Notes under the pieces: generated by a model | Told to the model about the DNA's origin: nothing | Databases searched by the model: none | Seen by the model: only the letters and a program-made list of their open reading frames with translations | Position numbers and translations under genes: made by a program | NCBI RefSeq assembly: GCF_017357405.1 | Contig: NZ_CP071597.1 | Coordinates: 1,116,001-1,180,000, forward strand | Length of the DNA: 64,000 nucleotides | Source: Halomontanus rarus | GTDB lineage: Archaea; Halobacteriota; Halobacteria; Halobacteriales; Natrialbaceae | Direction: 5' to 3' | In this document: piece after piece, positions 32,596 to 41,657 of the stretch | How the letters are laid out: every line of letters starts with the position of its first letter | Position numbering within the stretch: position 1 is the stretch's first letter

Positions 32596-33234
32596 TCAGA
32601 AATCGTGTTGCTCGAGCAGCCGCGACTGGCCTCGCCGTAGCCGCTCGCTGACCGCCTGATCCGAGATTCCGAGTTCGGTCGCGAGTTCGCCGAGCGTCGT
32701 CTCCCGAGGAACGTCGAAGAACCCCATCTCGTAGGCGGCGCGAAGCGCGTCTCGCTGGCGGGGCGTGACGACGTCGTCGTGACCTGTCCGATCGCCGTCG
32801 GAGAGTCGATACAGATCGAATGCGATACCGTTTGCCTCGAGAAAGTCGTGGTACGTCGCGAAGGCGTTCCGGTCGGGAAAGCGCATCCTGATCTCCCAGT
32901 GGCCGTTCGTTCCGCGGGCGTCGAGGAGCTCCGCCCCGAGACGTACCCACTCCCGGTACGCGCTGACGGCGTTCCTCTCGCTCTCTCGAACCCGATAGAG
33001 GATCCGATCGGCGGCCGTCTCGTAGCGTTCGACCTCGGTGATCGTCTCGTCCGCGGCCAGACCGGCCTCGAGTCGGTCGGCGTCTACGCCGCCCATCCAA
33101 CAGAACGCGACGGGCCGGTCCGGGTCGAGGGCGTACTGGCGCTCGAGTTCGACTTCGAGCGCCGGAAACGACTCGAGGGTCGGACCGAGGGCGAGCGTCG
33201 GCGAGGCAGCGTCGTATTCCGCAACGAGGCTCAT
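32596..33234 (-). CDS. Bacterio-opsin activator-type HTH regulator (HTH_10)
   Basis: 212 residues. The C-terminal quarter is the HTH_10 domain: TPRQRDALRAAYEMGFFDVP, TTLGELATELGISDQAVSER, then RRGQSRLLEQ. The N-terminal part (1-150) is the sensory alpha-beta region commonly attached to it in haloarchaea (FPDRNAFATYHDFLEANGIA). Such proteins regulate transcription; the ligand and targets are unknown. It stands alone between the permease and the GGGP synthase gene. Confidence 0.85.
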   Translation of the reverse strand: MSLVAEYDAASPTLALGPTLESFPALEVELERQYALDPDRPVAFCWMGGVDADRLEAGLAADETITEVERYETAADRILYRVRESERNAVSAYREWVRLGAELLDARGTNGHWEIRMRFPDRNAFATYHDFLEANGIAFDLYRLSDGDRTGHDDVVTPRQRDALRAAYEMGFFDVPRETTLGELATELGISDQAVSERLRRGQSRLLEQHDF

Positions 33235-33290
33235 ATCACCCGATCACAACGGGAGTGTAAAACAGTTGAGGACGTACCACGGTCTCGAGC

Positions 33291-33992
33291 TCAGGCGTCG
33301 TTCGCGGCCTCGACCGTCTCGCGGACAGCGTCGACACCTTCGTCGTGAGCGAGGTTGCCGACGACGATGACGTCGGCGTGGGCAGCCATTCGGTGGGCCG
33401 AATCGTAGTCGTGGATGCCGCCGCCGTAGAACAGCGTCGACTCCGAGACGGCGTTACTGGCGGCTTCGACGACGTCGACGTCGCCGTAGGTCCCGGAGTA
33501 CTCGACGTAGACGATCTCCTGGCCGAACATCCGCTCGGCGACGGTCGCGTAGGAGGCGACGTCCTCGGCGGTGATGTCGCAGTCGGCCTCCGTCAGCGTC
33601 GCGACGTCGGCCTCAGGATTCATCACGATGTAGGCTTCCGTCCAAGTTCGATCCCAGTCTAAGTCGCCGTCGATCCGGACCCACTCCTTGTGCGCGCCGG
33701 TGATCCAGAAGGGCGAGCCGGCGTTGAAGACCGTCGGGATGAGGTAGCCGTCGAGCGCGTCGTCCTCGACGACGACGCTGGGATCCGACGGTTCCTGATA
33801 CAGGGGGACCTCGTGTTCGGCGCAGGCCTCGATCACGGCGGCCATGTTCTCTTCGGTCATGCCCATCGTCCCGCCGATCTCGACGGCGTCGGTGCCCGTC
33901 GCGAGGAGATCGCCGTAAGTGACGCCGTCGGGGAGGTCCTTGTCCGGGTCCAGCTTGAGGATGTGGTTCCAGTCAGCCCATGGCGCAGTCAT
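33291..33992 (-). CDS. Phosphoglycerol geranylgeranyltransferase (GGGP synthase)
   Basis: 233 residues from [20 protein letters not shown], chosen because a GGAG Shine-Dalgarno run lies just upstream; a Met nine codons earlier is the alternative. TIM-barrel prenyltransferase that joins geranylgeranyl diphosphate to sn-glycerol-1-phosphate, the first ether bond of archaeal lipids. Visible marks: [52 protein letters not shown] and [12 protein letters not shown] for phosphate binding. It lies two genes from archaeosortase A. Confidence 0.9.
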   Translation of the reverse strand: MTAPWADWNHILKLDPDKDLPDGVTYGDLLATGTDAVEIGGTMGMTEENMAAVIEACAEHEVPLYQEPSDPSVVVEDDALDGYLIPTVFNAGSPFWITGAHKEWVRIDGDLDWDRTWTEAYIVMNPEADVATLTEADCDITAEDVASYATVAERMFGQEIVYVEYSGTYGDVDVVEAASNAVSESTLFYGGGIHDYDSAHRMAAHADVIVVGNLAHDEGVDAVRETVEAANDA

Positions 33993-34071
33993 ACCGCTCC
34001 GTTTCTCGGTACTCGGCAAAAGCCCTGCGAAAACACCCGTCTCTTCGTGGACACGAACGCGGGGTATCGTG

Positions 34072-35310
34072 CTAGATTCCCTGTCCCATCAGGTGGCTCC
34101 GCAACACGTCGGCCTCCTTGTTCCCCGCGATCGTGTTCACCAGGACGATCGTCTCGCTCCCGTCGAACGCGCCGCCCTCGGCGAGTTTCCAGACGGCGCT
34201 CGGCGCCGCCGCCGAACTGGGGGCCAACTCGAGTCCTTCGCCGTTCGCGACCGCCACGGCGGCCTCGAGGATGGCCCTGTCTTCGGTCGCGACGGCCCCG
34301 CCGCCGCTCTCCCGGATCGCCTCGAGTGCCAGCCTCCCGCCCGCCGGATCCGGAATCTCGATGTCGCCGCAGATCGTGTCCGGGTGCTCGACTGCCTCGT
34401 GATCGTCTCGGCCTTCGTCGAACGCCTCGACGATCGGCGCACAGCCCGCGGCCTGCGCGGCGTACAGACTCGGGAGGTCGTCGATCAGTTCCAGCTCGCG
34501 AAACTCTCGGGCGCCCTTGTACAGTCCGGCGAGGCCCAGCCCGCTTCCCGTCGGCGCGACGATCGCGTCCGGGAACTCCCACTCGAGTCCCTCGACAATC
34601 TCGTAGAACAGGGTCTTCGCGCCCTCGAGTCGATACGGCGTGTCGAACGCGCCCAGCGGATGCCAGTCCTCGTGTTCGGCCGTCGCCTCCTCGTAGGCCG
34701 CCTCGGCCGCGTCCATGCGCCCACCCACGACGGACATGTCCCCGCCGTGGACGTTCACCATCGCCTTGTTCGTAAAGCCGGCTCGGGAGGGGACGAACAC
34801 GTGAGACTCGAGGTCGGCACGGCCGGCGTAGGCGGCGGCCGATTGGCCGTCGTTGCCCGTCGACGCGAGCGCGACGTCGGTCGCGCCCCGACGGCGTGCG
34901 CCGGTCACCGCGACCGACTGGCCGCGGTCGGCGATCGAACCCGTCGGGTTCCGTCCCTCGTCCTTGATCAGTACCCGCTGGACGCCCAGTTCGTCGGCGA
35001 GTTTCGAACACTCGACTAGCGCCGTCGCTCCCTCGTCGGTCGTCACCGCGCTGTCGCGGGCGAACGGGAGCAACTCCTCGTAGCGCCACAGCGAGTCGAA
35101 GGGCCGGGACTCGAGTTTCTCGCGGTCGAGGTCGATCGCCTCGAGGTCGTAGCTCGCCTCGAGAACGCCGTCGCAGTCCGGACACCGTCGAGTGGCCGTT
35201 TCGTCTTCGATCTCGGTCTCGGTCTCGGTTCCGCGGGAGTCGTCGTCGACAGCCCGCTCGTACTCGCACTCGACGCACTCGAGGCCGACAAACGCGTCCG
35301 TCGTGGTCAT
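34072..35310 (-). CDS. Threonine synthase-like PLP-fold protein lacking the PLP lysine
   Basis: 412 residues from [21 protein letters not shown] zinc-ribbon-like N-terminus (Cys12, Cys15, Cys43, Cys46 around a disordered Glu/Thr loop), then a fold type II PLP enzyme core of the threonine synthase type: [76 protein letters not shown]. In active members the NPTGS motif continues with a Lys (GSFKDR or GSFKAR) that carries PLP; here residue 127 is Ala (codon GCC, 34930-34932). Catalysis by the usual Schiff base is therefore unlikely. Haloarchaeal genomes often carry several ThrC-like paralogues; this may have another or regulatory role. Confidence 0.8.
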   Translation of the reverse strand: MTTTDAFVGLECVECEYERAVDDDSRGTETETEIEDETATRRCPDCDGVLEASYDLEAIDLDREKLESRPFDSLWRYEELLPFARDSAVTTDEGATALVECSKLADELGVQRVLIKDEGRNPTGSIADRGQSVAVTGARRRGATDVALASTGNDGQSAAAYAGRADLESHVFVPSRAGFTNKAMVNVHGGDMSVVGGRMDAAEAAYEEATAEHEDWHPLGAFDTPYRLEGAKTLFYEIVEGLEWEFPDAIVAPTGSGLGLAGLYKGAREFRELELIDDLPSLYAAQAAGCAPIVEAFDEGRDDHEAVEHPDTICGDIEIPDPAGGRLALEAIRESGGGAVATEDRAILEAAVAVANGEGLELAPSSAAAPSAVWKLAEGGAFDGSETIVLVNTIAGNKEADVLRSHLMGQGI

Positions 35311-35411
35311 ACGCGGGGGTTTCGGCCCTGCGGACAAAACGCCTGCCATCGTCGCTCGGGTCGGCGAGCGATCGACTGCCGTCTCGGTCGCGCTCGCGAA
35401 TCCGTCGATCT

Positions 35412-36131
35412 TCACAGCAACCGTCGACACTCCCCCAGGGGCGGAAACCAGAGCGTCTCGTCGGCTGCGTCGTCCCGGACGCCGGGATGGAAGGCGTCGG
35501 CGTCGCCCACCAGCGGCGATTGGAAGTCCCGCCCGCGCATCCCGTTGACGGTCGAACCGGGTGCGATCCGGGTGAACGCGGGGAGCACGAGCACGTCGGC
35601 CCCGTCGTACGCCGCCGGCCCGTAGAGGAAACACGGCCGCTTTCGCCCCTCGATCGACAGCGCCGGGTGATCGTGGCCGACGACGTACCGCTCGGCCGAC
35701 GTCTCGGGGGCCTCGTGGCCGTGACAGACGACCGTCTCGTCGTCCGCGAGTCGGTACTCCGAGACGGTTTCGCCGTCGTATACCTCCTCGAGCATGGTGT
35801 CGTGGTTCCCCGGCGTGACGACGAGCGTCGCGTCGGCGTCGTCGACGACCGATCGAAGGGTCCGAAGCGACTCCTCGACGCCGCGAGGGATCCGCGAGAA
35901 CGAGTGCAACAGGTCACCGGCGACGACGACCGTCTCTATTTCGGGTGAACACCGTTCGAGCAACTCGCGAAGGCGTTCGATCACGTCGGTCCCGTCTCCG
36001 AGGGGGGCCTCGACGTTCGCCGCTTCACCGCGCCCGAAGTGGGTGTCGGCGAGGACGAGCGCCCCCGCGGCGGGGACGAAGACGGCGCGCTCGAGGGGCC
36101 TGACGGGAAGGGAGACGCCGAGGTCGGTCAC
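35412..36131 (-). CDS. Metallophosphoesterase (ICC-like, archaeal COG1407 type)
   Basis: 239 residues from a GTG start that overlaps the archaeosortase stop codon (GTGA), indicating coupled translation. Calcineurin-like metal motifs: ALVLADTHFGRGE (Asp, His), VVVAGDLLHSFSR (GDxxH), VTPGNHDTMLEE (GNHD), TVVCHGHE and VVGHDHPA (GHxH-like). The family cleaves phosphoester bonds; archaeal members with this ADTHFGRGE opening have unknown substrates. The association with artA may be functional or simply operonic. Confidence 0.83.
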   Translation of the reverse strand: MTDLGVSLPVRPLERAVFVPAAGALVLADTHFGRGEAANVEAPLGDGTDVIERLRELLERCSPEIETVVVAGDLLHSFSRIPRGVEESLRTLRSVVDDADATLVVTPGNHDTMLEEVYDGETVSEYRLADDETVVCHGHEAPETSAERYVVGHDHPALSIEGRKRPCFLYGPAAYDGADVLVLPAFTRIAPGSTVNGMRGRDFQSPLVGDADAFHPGVRDDAADETLWFPPLGECRRLL

Positions 36132-37231
36132 GATCGGTTGCCGGGCTGGTCGGGCGCGTCCGGGTCCGCCTCCGTGCCGTCGCCGTCGGCTCGAACCGGC
36201 TGCGGGTCGACGTCGGCCTGGCCCTCGAGCGCCTCGCCGAGGTCGTACTCGGTCCCGGTCAGGACGAAGAGCGCCTCCTCTAAGGGCTCGAGGATCTCCG
36301 GCAGGATCTTGATCACGAGGTAGGTGATCCCGATCAGCGCGAACACCGACAGCGTCTGGGCGATGAAGTTGTGCGCGACGAGAAAGGAGGTGCGCTCGGG
36401 CACCGACCCCATCCACGCGGTCGCGACGTAGATCAACGGATCGTACTGGAACCAGCCGTGTGGCGTCGCGAGGCCGACGAAGACGTTCCGGATGAGGTTG
36501 AGAAACCAGATGACGCCGACAGCCAGCGCGAAGGCTGCGACCTTCCGCCGGAGCGGCGCCGCGACGGCGGCGATCAGGCCGCCGAAGATGGCCATGCTCC
36601 CGATCCCGGTACACGCGAGGACGATGTACGTGGTTCGTCCGGTCGCCGTTTCGTCGGGATCGAAGTCGAAGCGGCTGTAGTAGCCGTTCGATCCCTCGCT
36701 CAGGCCGGGACCCGAGCCCAGCAGCTCCATCCCGACGTGGGTCTGGGCGGCGGTCGTCTCGATCAGCCACGTCCGGAAGACTGGAATCGTCTCCACCGGC
36801 AGGTAGATCAGCCCCATGAACGCGACCGCGTTCGAGAGCACCAGCAGCGACGTCCGTCCCCGAACGAGCAGGTAGCCCGCGTAGACACACAGCGGGAGCG
36901 CCGCGAGACTCAGAATCGTCTCGAGGGGGCTCTGGACCTCGTAGAGGAAGTGCGGGACGAGCCACAGCCAGAAGACGCCGAACAACACCCACGCGCCCGC
37001 GCCGAGGTACCGGGCGCCGTCGGTCAGGCCCCGCCACTCGAGGGCCATCGCGAGGAGGAACGCCCCGATGACGATCCAGCCGATGACGTCCGAGACCGCG
37101 AGCGTGTAAAAGTCGGGCAGCGATAGTGGCATCGTAGCGGTCTCGAGTGCATCCGTCGGGACGCCGACGGCGCTCGAGGTCGAGGTCGAGGATAGTGACG
37201 GCGGACCGGTCGATGCTGACGGAGACGACAT
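36128..37231 (-). CDS. artA: Archaeosortase A
   Basis: 367 residues from ATG 37231 (GTG 37237 two codons earlier; ATG 37132 is a shorter alternative that skips the Ser/Thr-rich leader). Multi-spanning membrane cysteine transpeptidase-like enzyme: catalytic Cys in YIVLACTGIGSMAIFGG, Arg in FLNLIRNVFVGLATP, and the later conserved His in FLVAHNFIAQTLSVF. It removes the C-terminal PGF-CTERM helix of surface proteins such as the S-layer glycoprotein, linked to lipid attachment. Acidic disordered C-terminus. No PGF-CTERM substrate is encoded in this window. Confidence 0.88.
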   Translation of the reverse strand: MSSPSASTGPPSLSSTSTSSAVGVPTDALETATMPLSLPDFYTLAVSDVIGWIVIGAFLLAMALEWRGLTDGARYLGAGAWVLFGVFWLWLVPHFLYEVQSPLETILSLAALPLCVYAGYLLVRGRTSLLVLSNAVAFMGLIYLPVETIPVFRTWLIETTAAQTHVGMELLGSGPGLSEGSNGYYSRFDFDPDETATGRTTYIVLACTGIGSMAIFGGLIAAVAAPLRRKVAAFALAVGVIWFLNLIRNVFVGLATPHGWFQYDPLIYVATAWMGSVPERTSFLVAHNFIAQTLSVFALIGITYLVIKILPEILEPLEEALFVLTGTEYDLGEALEGQADVDPQPVRADGDGTEADPDAPDQPGNRS

Positions 37232-37355
37232 ACTCACTACCCGATGTGATGGACGCGCGGGCTATCAACTTGACGCCTCGGAATATCGCGGACCCGTGCC
37301 GAGACGCGGACGGACGGCCGCCGTTCGCGTCACGGCCGACGGCCGGAAGACCGCG

Positions 37356-37366
37356 TACCTTTTTGC
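37356..37366 (+). promoter_or_regulatory. TATA-like element of the MarR-like regulator gene
   Basis: TACCTTTTTGC centred about 29 bp before ATG 37390. It supports that start over the longer in-frame extension, which runs into artA. Confidence 0.4.
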
Positions 37367-37389
37367 TCCCCTCTCGAGAAGACCGGTGT

Positions 37390-38175
37390 ATGGTCGACGT
37401 CCTCGACAACAAGCGGGCCGCGACGCGGTTTCGAATCCTCGTCGAGATCGCCGAGCGCCAGCCCGCGGTGAGCCAGGGGGAGATCGCCGACGAAGTCGGC
37501 GTGACGAGTCAGGCGGTCAGCGAATACATCCGCGAACTCGTCGAGGACGGCTTCGTCGACAAGGAAGGTCGCTCGCGCTACCGCGTCACAAACGAGGGCG
37601 TCGACTGGCTCTTCCAGGCGTCCGACGACGTCCGTCGGTTCGCCGACCACGTCACCGAGGACATCCTCGACGCCATGAGCGAGGACGCTTACATCGCGAC
37701 CGACGACATCGAGGAGGGCGACACCGTCTCGCTGACCGTCGAGGACGGTCTCCTCCACGCCAGCCCCGGCGGCGAGGGACCCGCAACCGGCGTCGCGACG
37801 ACCGACGCCGCCGCCGGCACCGACGTCGGCGTCACGAGTTTCGAGGGCGTCATCGACCTCGAGCCCGGTTCCGTCACCGTCCTCCAGGTCCCGGCGGTCC
37901 GCTCGGGCGGCAGTCGCGCCGTCGATAGCGACACTGTCGCCGACGTCTGCGCGGACGCCGACCTGATCGCCGCCGCCGGCATCGAAGCCGTCGTCGCACT
38001 CGAGCGGGCCGACGTCGACCCCGACATCACGTTCGCCGTCGGCGACGTCGCCGCCGACGCCGCCGAACGCGGCCTCGCGGTGACCGTCCTCGCGACGACC
38101 GATGTCGTCGGCCGCGTCACGGACGTGCTCCGGGACGGCGACGTCTCCTACGAAGTGTTCGAGTCTCGCGAGTGA
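37390..38175 (+). CDS. MarR-like winged-helix regulator with C-terminal sensor domain
   Basis: 261 residues from MVDVLDNKRAATRFRILVEI. Residues 10-75 are a winged helix (GEIADEVGVTSQAVSEYIRE, then DGFVDKEGRSRYRVTNEG). The C-terminal 150 residues form an alpha-beta domain (EEGDTVSLTVEDGLLHA; GVIDLEPGSVTVLQVPAVRS) seen in haloarchaeal proteins annotated DUF7839. Probably a ligand-responsive transcription regulator. Divergent from artA; its 3' end overlaps the convergent Nudix gene by 28 bp. Confidence 0.8.
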   Translation: MVDVLDNKRAATRFRILVEIAERQPAVSQGEIADEVGVTSQAVSEYIRELVEDGFVDKEGRSRYRVTNEGVDWLFQASDDVRRFADHVTEDILDAMSEDAYIATDDIEEGDTVSLTVEDGLLHASPGGEGPATGVATTDAAAGTDVGVTSFEGVIDLEPGSVTVLQVPAVRSGGSRAVDSDTVADVCADADLIAAAGIEAVVALERADVDPDITFAVGDVAADAAERGLAVTVLATTDVVGRVTDVLRDGDVSYEVFESRE

Positions 38176-38759
38176 CGCCGCGTCCACGACGACTCGAGCA
38201 TTCGTTCCGTTCCCGGAAGCAAGCGCTCCGGTGGCTCGGCGATCCACGCGGCCCCGTTCATCTCTCCCGGCTGTATCGCGATCGTTCCGTCGACGTATCG
38301 GCCCGTGAAGAACGCCCTGAGCGCGTGCAGGCGCTCCGGTGAGTCGCCGTCGCCCGTCGTCACGTCGTGTCGACAGAACGCGAGCCCGGTCAGTTCGCAG
38401 TCGATCCCCGTCTCCTCGAGCACCTCTCGAACCGCCGCGTCTTCGAACGATTCGTCTCCCTCCAGTCCGCCCCCTGGCAGGCCCCATCGGTGCTCGCCCC
38501 GCGGAAGGACGAGCAGGACCCGCTCCCGTTCAGGCCCGTCGACGCTCATCGTCGGCGTCAGTTCGTGCGTCTCTTCGGGCGGTCTTCGAACCAGCACGTA
38601 CGCGCTGCCGACGTACCCGTCTCTCGAGGTGCGCACCCACGAACGAAACTCGTCCTCGGAGATCGTCCACCGTCGCCGCTGGACTGGAACGTCTCCGTAG
38701 GACTCCCGGACCCGCTCTTTTCGGCGCTCGACCGCCGCCTCGTTGATGTCGGTAGCCAT
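38148..38759 (-). CDS. NUDIX hydrolase
   Basis: 203 residues from MATDINEAAVERRKERVRES. The Nudix box at about residues 96-118 reads GGGLEGDESFEDAAVREVLE followed by ETG, satisfying GX5EX7REUXEEXGU. Cleaves nucleoside diphosphates linked to other groups; the specific substrate is unknown. The longer open frame upstream encodes basic sequence. The 3' end overlaps the convergent regulator gene. Confidence 0.87.
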   Translation of the reverse strand: MATDINEAAVERRKERVRESYGDVPVQRRRWTISEDEFRSWVRTSRDGYVGSAYVLVRRPPEETHELTPTMSVDGPERERVLLVLPRGEHRWGLPGGGLEGDESFEDAAVREVLEETGIDCELTGLAFCRHDVTTGDGDSPERLHALRAFFTGRYVDGTIAIQPGEMNGAAWIAEPPERLLPGTERMLESSWTRRHSRDSNTS

Positions 38760-38850
38760 CTCCCTCGACCGAGGGCAACCCGGATAAAGACGCTTCCGCT
38801 CGAGCGTGAACGCCGACGAGGAGTTTCGATCGGTCCGAGCTGATGCGGTT

Positions 38851-38885
38851 CGCAACTCGCGACCCGCGACTCGCAATTCGCGACC
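38851..38885. repeat. Short imperfect direct repeat upstream of the Nudix gene
   Basis: CGCAACTCGCGACC (38851-38864) and CGCAATTCGCGACC (38872-38885) differ at one base, in a non-coding stretch between the Nudix and J-domain genes. Possibly a binding site or slippage product. Confidence 0.4.
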
Positions 38886-38958
38886 TCGAGACTCGAGAAT
38901 CGCCATCGAGACTGGCCGCTCGGCGAATCAGATCCATGTTCATCGAGATCCGTCGCGG

Positions 38959-39558
38959 TCACTCGGCGTGCTCTTTGGCCGTCACGTAGGCTTCCTGAAG
39001 CTGCCGGAACGACTCCTCGTCACCGCCGTGGTCGGGATGGACGTCCTTGACGCGGTCGCGATAGGCCGACTTGATCTCGGTCCGACTCGCCGTCCGCGGA
39101 AGCCCCAGCGCCTCGTAGGCGATCCGGACCGTCTCCTGAAAGTTCGCCGGATCGGTGCGAACCTCCGGTACATCGAAGGGAAGGCGCCGTCCGAGGTGTC
39201 GGCCCGGCATCTCGTGTTCGACGAGGATGACGTACGTGTCCGTCGTGTTCTGGATCCGGAAGAACGCGTGGGCGTCGAAGGTGACGGCGACGTCGCGCTC
39301 CGGCAGGTAGAACGCGACCGGGTTCCCGGCGACGGGGTGGTCTTCCGCGTACCGTTCGCCGATCTCGCGGAGGTACTCTCGAATCTCCGCGCGCCGACGG
39401 TCGACACCGGAGTCGGTCCGCGTCCCCGCGGCCCGTCGGCTCGGAAACCACCGCTCGCCGACGACGAACAGTCCCGCAGCGAAGAGCGTAAAGAGGGCGG
39501 CCAGGGCCAACCCGGCGAGGATCACTGACGGAATCGACTCGACGACGCTCGCAGGCAC
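38959..39558 (-). CDS. Membrane-anchored J-domain protein
   Basis: 199 residues. One N-terminal transmembrane helix (about 10-35, ILAGLALAALFTLFAAGLFV), a middle alpha-beta region (ERDVAVTFDAHAFFRIQNTT), and a C-terminal J domain (about 145-199): YEALGLPRTASRTEIKSAYR, then the HPD motif in VHPDHGGDEE. J domains stimulate Hsp70 (DnaK) ATPase. The C-terminal position and the membrane anchor suggest recruitment of DnaK to the membrane. Confidence 0.85.
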   Translation of the reverse strand: MPASVVESIPSVILAGLALAALFTLFAAGLFVVGERWFPSRRAAGTRTDSGVDRRRAEIREYLREIGERYAEDHPVAGNPVAFYLPERDVAVTFDAHAFFRIQNTTDTYVILVEHEMPGRHLGRRLPFDVPEVRTDPANFQETVRIAYEALGLPRTASRTEIKSAYRDRVKDVHPDHGGDEESFRQLQEAYVTAKEHAE

Positions 39559-39700
39559 GCCTCGAAGTAGGGAGCGACGCCTAAAGAATTGCTCGTCGCC
39601 ACCTCCGTTCGGTGCCGAGAGAGGAGACGTGAAAACGATCGCGATCGACGTGGAGAGACGGCGAGACGTGAAAACGACGAACGAGTTCGAATCGACCCGA

Positions 39701-40471
39701 TCAGCCGATATACCGCAGGTCGTCGTCGCTGGGCACGTCCATCGCCTGCTGCTGTTGTTCCATCTCCTGGATCTTCCCGATGACGTCCTCCATCTCGTCG
39801 GCGCGCTCGTCGAGTGACTCGTACTCGAGTTCGAATCCGAGTCGCTCCTCGAGCACCTCGAGGACGGCGCGCGCGCTCTTGGGATCGACGAGGTAGCCGC
39901 TGGTCTCGCCCATCAGGCAGACTCCCTCGAACCCGCGACGGGAACCGAGTCCGAGCAAGAGACCGCTGACGCCGACGATGCCGCCGGCGGGTTCGTCCTC
40001 GCGGAACTCGACGCCGAGCTCCTCGAGTTCCTCGACGAGCGGTTCCTCGTTGACGGCCCCGAGGACGGCGTACTCGTCGATGAGTTCGCCGGTCGGGACG
40101 CCGCCGAGGGCGTACACTTCGTCGGCGCCGAACTCCTCGGCGATGTCGAGGAAGGCGTCCGTGAGAACGTAGTGGCCGTCGTTGGTCTGTGCCTGATGGT
40201 CGCCGGTCAGGACCAGCAGGTCTCGTCCGTCGGGCACTTCGATCGCGTAAATCTCCGCGCACGTCAGTTCCGTCACGCCGTCTTCGACGGTGACCTGCGG
40301 TGGAAACTCCCGCGAGTAGAGTCGTCGAACGAGCGTACTCTCGGCGTCGAGTTCCTCCAAAACGTGTTCCGCGGCGAGTTTGCCGACGTGACCGACGCCG
40401 GGCAACCCCTCGACGAAGACGGGGTCGTCGAGGGACACCTCCGCGACTTCGTCGATTTCGAGTTCGTCCAT
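39701..40471 (-). CDS. PAC2-family proteasome assembly chaperone-like protein
   Basis: 256 residues from MDELEIDEVAEVSLDDPVFV. PAC2 marks: EGLPGVGHVGKLAAEHVLEE, LLVLTGDHQAQTNDGHY, VYALGGVPTGELIDE, GVSGLLLGLGSRRGFEGVCL and MGETSGYLVDPKSA. Archaeal members resemble eukaryotic PAC2 and are usually encoded next to nop10, as here (4-bp gap). A coiled C-terminal end (QEMEQQQQAM) follows. Last gene of the L44e-S27e-aIF2alpha-Nop10-PAC2 operon. The start is set by the conserved N-terminus. Confidence 0.88.
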   Translation of the reverse strand: MDELEIDEVAEVSLDDPVFVEGLPGVGHVGKLAAEHVLEELDAESTLVRRLYSREFPPQVTVEDGVTELTCAEIYAIEVPDGRDLLVLTGDHQAQTNDGHYVLTDAFLDIAEEFGADEVYALGGVPTGELIDEYAVLGAVNEEPLVEELEELGVEFREDEPAGGIVGVSGLLLGLGSRRGFEGVCLMGETSGYLVDPKSARAVLEVLEERLGFELEYESLDERADEMEDVIGKIQEMEQQQQAMDVPSDDDLRYIG

Positions 40472-40475
40472 ACCC

Positions 40476-40658
40476 CTAATCGCGATTCCGATACTTAAGA
40501 GCGCGTCGGTACTCGCCGTGGGGGTCGGCCGGATCGAACGGTGCGGGGGCGGTGTTCTCGCTGTCGGCACCACACTCCGGGCAGGTTTCAGAAAGGGTGT
40601 ACACCGGACGGTCGTGGACGTCGCGCCACGCCGAACAGACCCGGATGTCGGATTTCAT
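40476..40658 (-). CDS. H/ACA RNA-protein complex component Nop10
   Basis: 60 residues, MKSDIRVCSAWRDVHDRPVY, with a zinc-ribbon remnant (Cys8, then CPECG) and the C-terminal Nop10 helix FDPADPHGEYRRALKYRNRD. Binds Cbf5 in the archaeal H/ACA ribonucleoprotein that pseudouridylates rRNA. In most archaeal Nop10 the first Cys pair is CxxC; here only one Cys is seen in that half. Operon position between aIF2alpha and PAC2 is the standard archaeal one. Confidence 0.92.
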   Translation of the reverse strand: MKSDIRVCSAWRDVHDRPVYTLSETCPECGADSENTAPAPFDPADPHGEYRRALKYRNRD

Positions 40659-40670
40659 TTCGGTGTCCGA

Positions 40671-41471
40671 CTATTCGTCGTCGCTGTGTCGCTCGCGGTG
40701 ATACTCGCCCTCGCCACCTTCCGATTCGATGGCGGCAACGGCGCGACCGGCACTCTCCTCGAGTGACGCCTCAGCGGTCTTGTAGTTCGGTGCCTGCACC
40801 TTGATGCGGTACTCGGGGGCACCGACGTAGGTGACCTCGAGGTCGACACCTTCGGGGATGTCGCCGTTGCCTTCGGCGGCCTTGAGCGCCTCGCGGATGC
40901 CGTCGACGCCGGCCTCGGAGGCGTTCTCGAGGTCGACGTAGCCGGTGACGTTGACGTACGGTACCGAGACGTTCTCGCGGGCGGTTTCGACGATCGCGTC
41001 GACGTCAGCGTCGGAGAGGTCGGTTCCCTCGAGGGCTTCCTCGCCGTGGATCGCCGCCTCTTTGAAGCTGTCGTAGAGGCTGCCGTGTGCGCCGAGGAGT
41101 TCGCCGGTGATCTCGACGTACCGGTCGTCCTCGAGGTCCTCGCCGAAGGCCAGTTCCATCCAGTTGTCGGCCTTCTGTTCGTTTTTCCACTCCTGGATCT
41201 TGTCAGAGCGCTGGTGGTCGTTGACGTCCTTCAGCGAGAGGTCGATCTGCTGGGAGGACTCGTCGACGTCGAGCACTTTGCAAACGGCGATCTGACCCTC
41301 TCGAACGTGATCGCGGACGTTCTTGATCCAGCCGCTGGCGACTTCGGAGATGTGGATCAGGCCGCGTTTGTCCTCGTACTCCTCGAGGTCGACGAAGACG
41401 CCGAAGTCTTCGATTTCGTCGATCTTGCCGACGACGAGTTCACCGGGGTCAGGCCAGCCGCTGTACTTCAT
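40671..41471 (-). CDS. Translation initiation factor aIF2 subunit alpha
   Basis: 266 residues from [20 protein letters not shown]. An S1/OB domain (residues 1-85: [40 protein letters not shown]), a helical middle domain and an alpha-beta C-terminal domain ([20 protein letters not shown]) that contacts the gamma subunit. With beta and gamma it delivers initiator tRNA-Met to the ribosome. The ATG overlaps the S27e stop codon by 4 bp. The initiator tRNA gene itself lies about 5 kb away at 46447. Confidence 0.95.
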   Translation of the reverse strand: MKYSGWPDPGELVVGKIDEIEDFGVFVDLEEYEDKRGLIHISEVASGWIKNVRDHVREGQIAVCKVLDVDESSQQIDLSLKDVNDHQRSDKIQEWKNEQKADNWMELAFGEDLEDDRYVEITGELLGAHGSLYDSFKEAAIHGEEALEGTDLSDADVDAIVETARENVSVPYVNVTGYVDLENASEAGVDGIREALKAAEGNGDIPEGVDLEVTYVGAPEYRIKVQAPNYKTAEASLEESAGRAVAAIESEGGEGEYHRERHSDDE

Positions 41472-41653
41472 TGTGTGGGGGCTCGTGATTCGACCGTTTC
41501 GACGATTTCGTGTTCGATCTCGGCGTTGCCGCCGGTCGGTCGCGCGAGCGTCGTGCCGCAGACGGCGCACGCGACTTCCGTGGAGGCCTTGCCGAAGACG
41601 ACCTGTTCGTTCTCGCAGTCACCGCAGCGGACGAGATAGAAATTTCCTGCCAT
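41468..41653 (-). CDS. 30S ribosomal protein S27e
   Basis: 61 residues from [20 protein letters not shown]. Zinc ribbon with Cys10, Cys13, Cys29 and Cys32 (CGDC ... CAVC), the fingerprint of archaeal and eukaryotic S27e. The upstream in-frame extension overlaps L44e and is rejected. It starts 4 bp after the L44e stop and overlaps the aIF2alpha ATG. Confidence 0.95.
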   Translation of the reverse strand: MAGNFYLVRCGDCENEQVVFGKASTEVACAVCGTTLARPTGGNAEIEHEIVETVESRAPTQ

Positions 41654-41657
41654 GAAT

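Noticed and set aside
36132..37412. Long fused frame joining the phosphoesterase to sequence across artA
   Set aside because: The upstream part is the shadow of archaeosortase A in another frame; the phosphoesterase starts at the GTG overlapping the artA stop.
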